6,415 bases of DNA from Treponema sp. (GTDB lineage: Bacteria > Spirochaetota > Spirochaetia > Treponematales > Treponemataceae), in the NCBI GenBank assembly GCA_016282455.1, contig JAEEKM010000090.1, positions 1-6,415 on the forward strand, in the 5' to 3' direction. Numbering within the stretch: the stretch's first letter is position 1; each line of letters begins with the position of its first letter. Of the stretch, positions 1 to 5,525 are shown piece by piece. The notes under the pieces are model-generated. The model was given only the letters and a program-made list of their open reading frames with translations, was not told where the DNA came from and searched no databases. The position numbers and the translations under genes were made by a program.

Positions 1-266
1 AGCATTGTCTGCCATTCTTCTCTTGTGATTGTAATTTCTGTTTCACCAAGAACATCAGGATCAAAAATATAATCCAGATTCTCAGGCCGACTGTCAAATG
101 GCTTGGGATTTAACACAGTGTTACTGTGAGTCTTCTCTTCAGAATCAGAACTCTGATTTTCATCATTCTTGTTTCCTGAAACAACGCAGGAAAGAAAAAC
201 AAAAGACAGAGCAAAAAGAACAAAAGCTTTTACAAATAACCTGACAGAAACAAATAATCTATTCAT
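1..266 (-). CDS. Lipoprotein, probably CotH kinase family (N-terminal part, cut by window edge)
   Basis: The first 88 codons of a gene read from the ATG at 266 and remain open to the left edge. The product starts MNRLFVSVRLFVKAF, with two Arg and one Lys before a hydrophobic core (residues 10-25) that ends in F-L-S-C. Cys27 is the likely lipidated residue. Phe at -3 and Leu at -2 fit the relaxed spirochaete lipobox better than the enterobacterial one. Residues 30-50 are a polar Ser/Glu/Asp/Asn-rich linker, as expected for a tether to a membrane surface. The visible mature part ends with IFDPDVLGETEITITREEW, which resembles the opening of CotH-type (spore coat protein H, kinase-like fold) domains found in bacterial lipoproteins. 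That family call rests on about 25 residues and comes from memory of the pattern, so it is tentative. The lipoprotein call is firmer. No Shine-Dalgarno sequence precedes the ATG, and a -10 box ends 6 nt upstream of it. No alternative start is needed. Confidence 0.75.
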   Translation of the reverse strand, partial: MNRLFVSVRLFVKAFVLFALSFVFLSCVVSGNKNDENQSSDSEEKTHSNTVLNPKPFDSRPENLDYIFDPDVLGETEITITREEWQTM

Positions 267-272
267 GTTTGA

Positions 273-281
273 ATGATAGCA
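273..281 (-). promoter_or_regulatory. Extended -10 promoter of the lipoprotein gene
   Basis: On the minus strand the sequence reads TGCTATCAT, an extended -10 (TG-N-TATCAT). It ends 6 nt before the ATG at 266. At 17-bp spacing the -35 position (296-301) is only TTTTTT, part of the thrA terminator T-tract, so the promoter would rely on the TG extension and AT-rich upstream DNA. The same CTGCTATCAT decamer is in the MATE promoter. Transcription should start at or next to the A of the ATG. Confidence 0.55.
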
Positions 282-289
282 GTTTTTTT

Positions 290-330
290 AAATAAAAAAA
301 ATCCCCTGTCTCGAATTCAGACAAGGGATT
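290..330 (-). terminator. Rho-independent terminator of thrA
   Basis: Read on the minus strand, arm AATCCCTTGTCT (330-319) pairs with AGACAGGGGATT (311-300) over 12 bp with one G-T wobble. The 7-nt loop is at 312-318 and contains GAATTC. A T-run follows immediately (299-294, then a mixed T/A tract to 290). It begins 18 nt after the thrA stop codon, so it is the natural end of the thrA transcript. On the plus strand the same stem is followed by AGTTTTT (331-337), but no plus-strand gene lies upstream to need it. Confidence 0.92.
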
Positions 331-348
331 AGTTTTTAAGTGAAAAAA

Positions 349-2859
349 TTATTTTGCGCAGTTAGTGCTGTTCCAGCTTACGGTACGGAGAATGTCGCCA
401 AAGACACCTGCGGCTGTAACTCCGGCACCTGCACCATAACCGCGGACTGTAAGTGGAATTGGTGTATAGCGGGCAGTAGTAAATACAAAGGCATTCTCAC
501 CGCCACGAACTCCATAGAGAGGATCTTCAGGACCAACTTCCAGCATACCAACAGAAACTTTTCCGTCCTTAATGCTTGCTCCCATGCGGAGAACTTTATT
601 TTCTTTCTTAAGTTTTGCCATTTTGTCTGCAAAGTAAGAATCAAGTTCAGGAAGTTTTTTAAGGAAGTCATCCACACTGCCTTCAAGACTAAAGTTCTCA
701 GGGAAGATTGAGTTCATCACAATGTCGCTCAGTTCAATTTCCATTCCTGATTCACGGGCAATAATAAGTGCCTTGCGGGCAACATCTGTTCCCTTAAGGT
801 CGTCACGGGGATCAGGTTCAGTATAGCGCAGGTTTCTTGCTTCAATAACTGCTTCACTGAATTTCTTTCCTTCATCCAGCTTACCAAAAATGTATGAAAG
901 GGAACCGCTCATAATTCCGTTAAAGGCAGTAAGTCTGTCACCGGATTTGAAAAGGTTCTGCAGAGTGTCAATGATTGGAAGTCCTGCACCAACGTTTGTT
1001 TCGTAAAGGAAACGTACATGCATTTCGTTTGCAGTCTCGCGGAGTTTTCTATAGAAAGCCATATCCTTTGAGTTTGCGCGCTTGTTTGGAGTTGCAATGC
1101 TCATGCCGGCCTTGAGGATGTCCAGGTAGCGGTCGGGAAGATCGTAACTTGCGGTACAGTCCACAAAGATTGGATTGATGGGTTTCTTCTCCTGAACAAA
1201 GCGGATAATGTCATCAACATTTTTGTCTGAATCAAAAGCGAACATGGGCTTTTTCATCTGATCACGCCAGTCTGTTAAATCGAGTCCCTCTTCGTTCAAA
1301 ATCATTCCGTCAATGGTTGTAATTGCCATGACACGAACATCAATTCCCTGTTCAAGAAGGGTGTCATGCTGGTCACGGATCTGGTCAATCATTGTTCCGC
1401 CGATTGTTCCTGCACCAAAAGCAAAAACCTGAATTGACTGAACGGTGTTAAAGAAGAATCTGTGTACAACACGAACGGCTGTATCTCCGTCAGAAGAATT
1501 GATTACGGCAGAAATAGATCTTTCGCTTGAACCCTGGGCAATGGCAAGAATGTTAATGTCGCGGCTTGCAAGAGAATCAAAGAAAGTTCCTGCAACACCA
1601 CGCTTTGCCTTCATGTTGTCACCAATAATGGAAACAATGGCACAGTCATCATGCACTTCTATGTCGTTGATGATTTTGCTTGAAATCTCAAGGGCAAACT
1701 CTGCTTTAAGAACATCATTCACTTTGCCTGCGGCATGTTTTCTTACGCAGAAAGAAATTGTGTATTCAGAAGAGGACTGTGTAATAAGAAGAACAGAAAT
1801 ACCTGCGTTGCTTACTGCACTAAAAATGCGGGCTGCCATTCCCTTGCGGCCTTTCATTCCGCTTCCACTAACGCTCACCATGGCACAGTCTTTAAGACAG
1901 CTTATACCGCGGACAGGTCCTGTTTTGTCATCTTCAAAAGGTCCCTTACCGATTCTTGTTCCACGGGCAGAAGGATTGTGGCTGTTAAGGCTCCAGGCTT
2001 CAATTCCCTTTGAGGCAAGAGGTGCAAGGGTTTTTGGATGAAGAACTTTTGAACCAAAGAAGGAAAGTTCCATTGCCTCTTCGTAACTCATGTCATCAAC
2101 AAGAATTGCATCAGGCACAACGCGGGGGTCTGCAGTATAGATTCCGTCTACATCAGTCCAGAACTCAACCTTTGTGGCCCCAAGTGAATAGCCCACGATT
2201 GCGGCACTAAAGTCACTTCCGTTTCTTCCAAGAAGTCCCATAACAGGCTGTGCACCGGTTCCAGAAACCCATGAGCAGATAAAACCTGGGAAAAGGAAAA
2301 TCTGAGTAAAGCTTAATGCACCTTCGCGAAGGGCAGAGAAAGCAACTGCACTTCTTTCGTAATCAGGGTCACCTTCTTTCTGGTTTCCTGTAGTGTAGAT
2401 GTATTTTCTGCTGTCAAGAAGAAGCACATTCTGTCCTTTTGCAACAAGCACTTCTTCCACCATGGGAGCGCACATAAGTTCACCCATACCCATAATGCGG
2501 CAGTGAACGGTTGGCGGACACTCACCGAAAGTAGCAAGACCGGACAAAAGTTTATCCAGTTCAGACAGATAGGGATCTATTTTACCAAGTACTTTGTCAG
2601 AATCAAATGAAGGAACTTCCTTTTTGATTTCTGCACAGATTGTAGAATGAACACTTCTTAAATGTTCAATGAATGGAGCAGCCTGACCTCCGGTAACACA
2701 AACATCAATAGCCTCCTGAAGTTTGTTTGAAACCCCGGCCACCGCACTTACCACGACAGAAATACGATCCGTCTTTGCACGGCCAATCATAATATTCACG
2801 CTGTCAATAATGCGGCGGGCAGAACCCATGCTGGTTCCACCGAATTTAAGTGTAAGCAT
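349..2859 (-). CDS. thrA: Bifunctional aspartokinase / homoserine dehydrogenase
   Basis: ThrA catalyses two steps of the aspartate pathway in the cytoplasm: phosphorylation of aspartate and NAD(P)H-dependent reduction of aspartate semialdehyde to homoserine, leading to threonine and methionine. The 836 residues match the E. coli ThrA layout (820 aa) end to end. The kinase domain (about 1-305) has KFGGTS (5-10), GE (126-127), GRNGSDFSAA (211-220), WTDVDGIYTADPR (234-246) and KVLHP (271-275). Two ACT repeats follow (about 325-460) with QSSSE (361-365) and QGSSERSIS (442-450). The equivalent Gln residues bind threonine in plant enzymes, so feedback inhibition by threonine is likely. The dehydrogenase domain has GxGxxG (482-487), TPNK with Lys593, TNVGAGLP (621-628), SGSLSYIFGKLDEG (651-664), and the signature with Glu681, Asp692 and Lys696. 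It ends with RGYGAGAGVTAAGVFGDIL. The one oddity is Arg678 where the signature has Gly. The ATG at 2859 has a good ribosome site. No thrB or thrC is adjacent, and the gene has its own promoter and terminator. Confidence 0.98.
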   Translation of the reverse strand: MLTLKFGGTSMGSARRIIDSVNIMIGRAKTDRISVVVSAVAGVSNKLQEAIDVCVTGGQAAPFIEHLRSVHSTICAEIKKEVPSFDSDKVLGKIDPYLSELDKLLSGLATFGECPPTVHCRIMGMGELMCAPMVEEVLVAKGQNVLLLDSRKYIYTTGNQKEGDPDYERSAVAFSALREGALSFTQIFLFPGFICSWVSGTGAQPVMGLLGRNGSDFSAAIVGYSLGATKVEFWTDVDGIYTADPRVVPDAILVDDMSYEEAMELSFFGSKVLHPKTLAPLASKGIEAWSLNSHNPSARGTRIGKGPFEDDKTGPVRGISCLKDCAMVSVSGSGMKGRKGMAARIFSAVSNAGISVLLITQSSSEYTISFCVRKHAAGKVNDVLKAEFALEISSKIINDIEVHDDCAIVSIIGDNMKAKRGVAGTFFDSLASRDINILAIAQGSSERSISAVINSSDGDTAVRVVHRFFFNTVQSIQVFAFGAGTIGGTMIDQIRDQHDTLLEQGIDVRVMAITTIDGMILNEEGLDLTDWRDQMKKPMFAFDSDKNVDDIIRFVQEKKPINPIFVDCTASYDLPDRYLDILKAGMSIATPNKRANSKDMAFYRKLRETANEMHVRFLYETNVGAGLPIIDTLQNLFKSGDRLTAFNGIMSGSLSYIFGKLDEGKKFSEAVIEARNLRYTEPDPRDDLKGTDVARKALIIARESGMEIELSDIVMNSIFPENFSLEGSVDDFLKKLPELDSYFADKMAKLKKENKVLRMGASIKDGKVSVGMLEVGPEDPLYGVRGGENAFVFTTARYTPIPLTVRGYGAGAGVTAAGVFGDILRTVSWNSTNCAK

Positions 2860-2862
2860 ACT

Positions 2863-2869
2863 CTTCCTC
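2863..2869 (-). promoter_or_regulatory. Shine-Dalgarno site of thrA
   Basis: GAGGAAG on the minus strand lies 3 nt before the ATG at 2859, so the AGGA core is about 6 nt away. It supports this start, which also places KFGGTS at residue 5 as in E. coli ThrA. It is the only strong ribosome-binding site in the window. Confidence 0.85.
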
Positions 2870-2880
2870 GGAAAAATAAA

Positions 2881-2920
2881 AGTTGTACTATTATAGAGAT
2901 TTTTGAATAAATATACAACT
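2881..2920. promoter_or_regulatory. Inverted repeat spanning the thrA promoter (candidate operator)
   Basis: AGTTGTA at 2881-2887 is repeated as its exact reverse complement TACAACT at 2914-2920. The right arm overlaps the thrA -35 box and the left arm covers the expected transcription start. Arm centres are 33 bp apart, close to three helical turns, so a dimeric regulator could contact both on one face. No regulator gene is present in the window and a 7-bp match can arise by chance, so this is a candidate only. Confidence 0.3.
2890..2918 (-). promoter_or_regulatory. Sigma70-type promoter of thrA
   Basis: On the minus strand a -35 box TTGTAT (2918-2913) is separated by exactly 17 bp from a perfect -10 box TATAAT (2895-2890). 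Transcription should start near 2883, giving a leader of about 24 nt that contains the GAGGAAG ribosome site. Such a leader is too short for a leader-peptide attenuator of the E. coli thrL type. Confidence 0.85.
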
Positions 2921-2964
2921 GTGCTTTATATTTCCCCGGAATTTTCTACCATAAAAACCACGTG

Positions 2965-2993
2965 TTGAAACATCCGTCAAGTTCTGCTATCAT
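2965..2993 (+). promoter_or_regulatory. Sigma70-type promoter of the MATE transporter gene
   Basis: A -35 box TTGAAA (2965-2970) is followed after 17 bp by the -10 box TATCAT (2988-2993), which carries a TG extension at 2985-2986. The expected start is near 3000, giving a leader of about 14 nt. A weak AGAAG ribosome site (3003-3007) lies 6 nt before the ATG at 3014. It faces away from the thrA promoter; the two -35 boxes are about 46 bp apart. Confidence 0.8.
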
Positions 2994-3013
2994 GCCTGCA
3001 CGAGAAGTAATTT

Positions 3014-4393
3014 ATGGAAGAAACACCTGCCGCAAGAAAAGAAAACCCACTCGGAACAGAACGCATTTCCACTTTGCTCAGAAAGTTTGCAGTTCCCAGC
3101 GTAATTGCCATGCTGGTAAGTTCCCTTTACAACGTTGTCGATCAGATTTTTATAGGCTGGGGTGTAGGTCCCTTAGGAAACGCCGCCACCAACGTTGCAT
3201 TCCCCTTTACCACAATCTGTATGGCAATTGCCCTTACACTTGGAATCGGTAGTGCCGCAAGATTTTCACTTCACCTGGGAAAAAAAGAAGAAGACGAAGC
3301 CGCAAAAGTAGCAGGTGCAGGATTCTGCATGATGCTTTTCTTTGGCATAATCTACGCAGTCATCATTGAAATATTTTTAAAGCAGATGCTCACCGCCTTT
3401 GGTGCAACCGAAGCAATCTTTGACTACGCCACCCAGTACGCAGGAATAACCGCAATCGGAATGCCAATGCTCATTACCATGAACGGTCTTTCCAACCTGA
3501 CCCGTGCAGACGGAAGTCCACTCTACTCAATGATGAGCATGGTTGTAGGAGCGGTAATCAACACAATACTTGACCCAATTTTTATATTTGTATTCGGCTG
3601 GGGAGTTGCAGGTGCCGCCTGGGCAACAGTAATCGGTCAGGCCGCCTCTTTAATTACCGCCCTTCTTTACATTCCCAGGTTCAAGCGCGTCACCCTTAAA
3701 AAAGAATACTTCAAGCTGGACTTCAAGCAGATTGGAACAACCGTCACAATGGGCATGAGTCAGGGCCTAAACCAGATTGCAATCACCGTGGTGCAGGTTG
3801 TAGCAAACAGAAGTCTCGTTTACTACGGTGCCCTCTCCGCCTACGGTTCAGACATACCGCTTGCAGGAAGCGGAATTGTAATGAAAGTAAACGGAATTAT
3901 TTTTTCAATCATCATCGGAATAAACCAGGGAATGCAGCCCATCATAGGATTCAACTACGGTGCAAAAAAATACAGCCGTGTAAAGAAAACTTATTTTGGA
4001 GCAATGGCCGCAGTTCTTGCAATTACCATACTGGGACTTTTTGTTTTTGAATTCTTCCCCCACATTGTGCTGCACGCCTTTGGAAAAGGAGACCCGCTTT
4101 ACTTTGAGTTCTCAATAAAATTCATGCGCACAGTTCTCTGCACACTGCCGCTTGTTGCCGCTCAGATTACAAGTGCAAACCTTTTTTCTTCAATCGGTAA
4201 GCCTGTAAAAGGAGCCCTGCTCTCTCTTGCCCGAAGCGTATTCTTTTTTATTCCGGCAGTACTCATTCTCCCCCTCTTCTTTGCTTTAGACGGAATTCTT
4301 TACGCAGGTCCTCTCTCAGACATTCTTGGTGCAATACTGGTTGCAGTTTTCATCATCATTGAACTTAAGAAAATGGGAAAGAATACAAACTGA
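3014..4393 (+). CDS. MATE family efflux transporter (MepA-like)
   Basis: This 459-residue inner-membrane protein is a full-length MATE (multidrug and toxin extrusion) transporter. Family members export cationic drugs, dyes or metabolites in exchange for Na+ or H+; the substrate cannot be read from sequence. A charged cytoplasmic N-terminus (1-22) precedes about 12 hydrophobic segments, roughly at 24-48, 58-82, 100-122, 140-162, 170-195, 198-220, 240-265, 283-305, 326-346, 366-390, 400-422 and 424-447. Typical MepA-group motifs are VDQIFIGWGVGPLGNAATN (42-60), LTRADGSP (162-169), LDPIFIF (186-192), GVAGAAWATVIGQA (197-210) and GINQGMQPIIGFNYGA (302-317), the last in the second half of the duplicated fold. 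It ends in a Lys-rich cytoplasmic tail. The ATG at 3014 is the only sensible start: the MATE domain begins about 20 residues in and a good promoter lies just upstream. It is transcribed divergently from thrA, but nothing shows that the two are functionally linked. Confidence 0.95.
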   Translation: MEETPAARKENPLGTERISTLLRKFAVPSVIAMLVSSLYNVVDQIFIGWGVGPLGNAATNVAFPFTTICMAIALTLGIGSAARFSLHLGKKEEDEAAKVAGAGFCMMLFFGIIYAVIIEIFLKQMLTAFGATEAIFDYATQYAGITAIGMPMLITMNGLSNLTRADGSPLYSMMSMVVGAVINTILDPIFIFVFGWGVAGAAWATVIGQAASLITALLYIPRFKRVTLKKEYFKLDFKQIGTTVTMGMSQGLNQIAITVVQVVANRSLVYYGALSAYGSDIPLAGSGIVMKVNGIIFSIIIGINQGMQPIIGFNYGAKKYSRVKKTYFGAMAAVLAITILGLFVFEFFPHIVLHAFGKGDPLYFEFSIKFMRTVLCTLPLVAAQITSANLFSSIGKPVKGALLSLARSVFFFIPAVLILPLFFALDGILYAGPLSDILGAILVAVFIIIELKKMGKNTN

Positions 4394-4413
4394 CTTCTTC
4401 TTAACGGCATGAA

Positions 4414-4430
4414 TTTACATAGCGTGTAAA
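4414..4430. repeat. Small hairpin after the MATE gene
   Basis: TTTACA (4414-4419) and TGTAAA (4425-4430) form a 6-bp stem with loop TAGCG, starting 20 nt after the MATE stop codon. The following stretch (ACTTTCCCTTT) is pyrimidine-rich but not a clean T-tract. It would be a weak terminator at best and could belong to the same palindromic element as the hairpins at 4466-4522. Apart from these hairpins, the convergent intergenic region holds nothing I recognise. Confidence 0.35.
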
Positions 4431-4445
4431 ACTTTCCCTTTCTAT

Positions 4446-4482
4446 AAAAAAACATTTTTCTGCGCACCCCGCTTTCCGGGGT
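4446..4482 (-). terminator. Possible terminator for the radical SAM gene (weak)
   Basis: On the minus strand the strong stem ACCCCG-GAAAG-CGGGGT (4482-4466) is followed, after a 13-nt gap, by a run of seven T (4452-4446). The gap is longer than in a canonical rho-independent terminator. The stem is also part of the hairpin cluster and may serve another purpose. No better terminator lies between the stop codon and the MATE gene. Confidence 0.3.
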
Positions 4483-4522
4483 TCCGCCTTCCGGCTCCAT
4501 TCTACTGCGTAGAACGCTACGC
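4466..4522. repeat. GC-rich cluster of three hairpins, REP/MITE-like
   Basis: Three perfect small palindromes follow one another. ACCCCG/CGGGGT (4466-4471 with 4477-4482) has a 5-nt loop. GCC/GGC (4486-4488 with 4493-4495) has loop TTCC. GCGTAG/CTACGC (4507-4512 with 4517-4522) has loop AACG. Base composition from 4461 to 4520 is about 63% GC, clearly above the flanks. The third hairpin overlaps the end of the radical SAM gene, and its right arm contains that gene's TAG stop. The arrangement is typical of dispersed intergenic palindromic repeats, but only one copy is in the window, so repetition cannot be shown here. Confidence 0.55.
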
Positions 4523-5446
4523 GCCCCTCCAATCAGGCGTAAGTTCCCCCTGCTTCACCTTGTGTTCTTCAAAATAAGTTTTCATGTCATTTAAGACCCG
4601 CTTTTTATCTGCCGTCCACAAGGGGGCAATCAAAAGGCGTTTTGCTCCGTCTCCAGTAAGGCGGTGAATGACAATGTGTTTGGGAATGACTTTTAAAACC
4701 TCACCAAGAACAAAAAAGTATTCTTCTTTTTCCATGCAGGTAAAAAGTCCCTTTTTATAATCCAGGGCAAGGTCTGTTCCTTCAAGCACATGAAGAAGGG
4801 AAAGTTTAATTCCGTCAGTGCCAGAGGCCACCGCAAACTTTGCAGAAGAAATCATTGTTTCAAGATTTTCTCCAGGAAGGCCAAGAATTAAATGCGTTAC
4901 AAGATGAATTTTTCCCGAAGCATTTTTTATACGTCTTACCGCATCCTCATAGACCTCATTTGTAAAAGCACGTCTGAAGGAGGCTGCACTTTTTTCATCA
5001 CTGGTCTGTAAACCAAGTTCCAGCTGAACAAATGTTTTTTCTGCAAGACGGGCAATTCTAAAAAGAATGTCGTCACTCAAACAGTCGGGGCGGGTTGCAA
5101 TGGCAATGCCGCTTACGTTTTCAGCCCTTACCGCTTCAAGATATTTTTTTTCCAGTTCTTCTGCGTTTCCATAAGTGTTTGTAAAGTTCTGGAAGTAGGC
5201 AATAAAAGTTCCGTCTTTACATTTGTCTTTTACAAGAGCCTTTGCCTGATTTATTTGTTCTGTAACGGAAAGATTTCTTGAGGCAGCAAAATCCCCTGAA
5301 CCGCTTGCACTGCAAAAAGAACAGCCGCCCCACCCCTTTGTTCCATCCCGCGTAGGACAGGTACAGCCTGCATCTATGGAAAGTTTATAGGCTTTTTTGC
5401 CAAAGAGGTTTTTATAAAAATCAGAAACGGAATTGTATGGAGGCAT
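4517..5446 (-). CDS. Radical SAM protein, YhcC / TIGR01212 family
   Basis: This 309-residue cytoplasmic iron-sulfur enzyme belongs to the YhcC (TIGR01212) branch of the Elp3-like radical SAM superfamily. I know of no settled reaction for this branch. The cluster motif is CPTRDGTKGWGGCSFC: Cys30, Cys42 and Cys45 (C-x11-C-x2-C), where relatives have CPNRDGT. Further family motifs are AYFQNFTNTY (83-92), ATRPDC (117-122), LELGLQT (142-148), HLILGLPGE (185-193), DGIKL (211-215), LHVLEGT (218-224) and IAPLW (273-277). The frame is open up to a TTG at 5482, which would add 12 residues (MTFVLFPYRKTN). I prefer the ATG at 5446: it gives the usual distance of about 20 residues to the conserved KAYKLSIDAG stretch, and the TTG forms part of a TTGACC -35-like box. 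No Shine-Dalgarno site precedes either start. The last residues (DWRGA) and the stop come from DNA touching the hairpin cluster. An extra Cys28 sits where relatives usually have an aromatic residue. Confidence 0.93.
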   Translation of the reverse strand: MPPYNSVSDFYKNLFGKKAYKLSIDAGCTCPTRDGTKGWGGCSFCSASGSGDFAASRNLSVTEQINQAKALVKDKCKDGTFIAYFQNFTNTYGNAEELEKKYLEAVRAENVSGIAIATRPDCLSDDILFRIARLAEKTFVQLELGLQTSDEKSAASFRRAFTNEVYEDAVRRIKNASGKIHLVTHLILGLPGENLETMISSAKFAVASGTDGIKLSLLHVLEGTDLALDYKKGLFTCMEKEEYFFVLGEVLKVIPKHIVIHRLTGDGAKRLLIAPLWTADKKRVLNDMKTYFEEHKVKQGELTPDWRGA

Positions 5447-5455
5447 ATTTGTTTT

Positions 5456-5482
5456 TCTATATGGAAAAAGAACAAAGGTCAA
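5456..5482 (-). promoter_or_regulatory. Probable promoter of the radical SAM gene
   Basis: On the minus strand TTGACC (5482-5477) and TATAGA (5461-5456) are separated by 15 bp, 2 bp shorter than ideal. The -10 box ends 9 nt before the ATG at 5446, leaving room for a leader of only about 2-4 nt. The boxes themselves are good; the short spacer lowers confidence. Confidence 0.5.
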
Positions 5483-5490
5483 GGGCCGGC

Positions 5491-5519
5491 TTGCAAAAAG
5501 GCACTGTCACCTATAAAAT
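5491..5519 (+). promoter_or_regulatory. Probable promoter of the beta-propeller gene
   Basis: TTGCAA (5491-5496) is followed after 17 bp by TAAAAT (5514-5519), itself within the AT-rich run TATAAAATAAAAA. The -10 box ends 6 nt before the ATG at 5526, so transcription should start at or beside the start codon. The -35 box lies 8 bp from the opposing -35 box of the radical SAM gene. Confidence 0.6.
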
Positions 5520-5525
5520 AAAAAC

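Noticed and set aside
340..711. Plus-strand open frame opposite the 3' end of thrA
   Set aside because: It begins beside the thrA terminator stem and is antisense to the strongly conserved dehydrogenase C-terminus. The peptide has low-complexity, non-protein-like composition.
1445..2041. Long plus-strand open frame (198 codons) opposite thrA
   Set aside because: It lies wholly antisense to the conserved kinase and ACT parts of thrA, has no promoter or ribosome site, and its peptide shows no family features. It is a shadow of thrA codon use.
2860..3013. Possible riboswitch or lysine/threonine leader between thrA and the MATE gene
   Set aside because: The 154 bp are fully taken up by two close promoters with short leaders; no structured leader or terminator is present.
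3014..4393. MATE gene as a dedicated threonine or homoserine exporter paired with thrA
   Set aside because: Divergent adjacency alone is weak evidence, and MATE proteins of this group are drug and cation exporters. Amino-acid exporters usually belong to other families.
4300..4500. Minus-strand 66-codon frame starting MEPEGGTPESGVRR
   Set aside because: It consists of the hairpin cluster plus antisense of the MATE gene's 3' end. The peptide is a translation of the palindromic element, not a gene.
5447..5482. 12-residue N-terminal extension of the radical SAM protein from a TTG
   Set aside because: The TTG is part of a likely -35 box, there is no ribosome site, and the family N-terminus fits the ATG at 5446.
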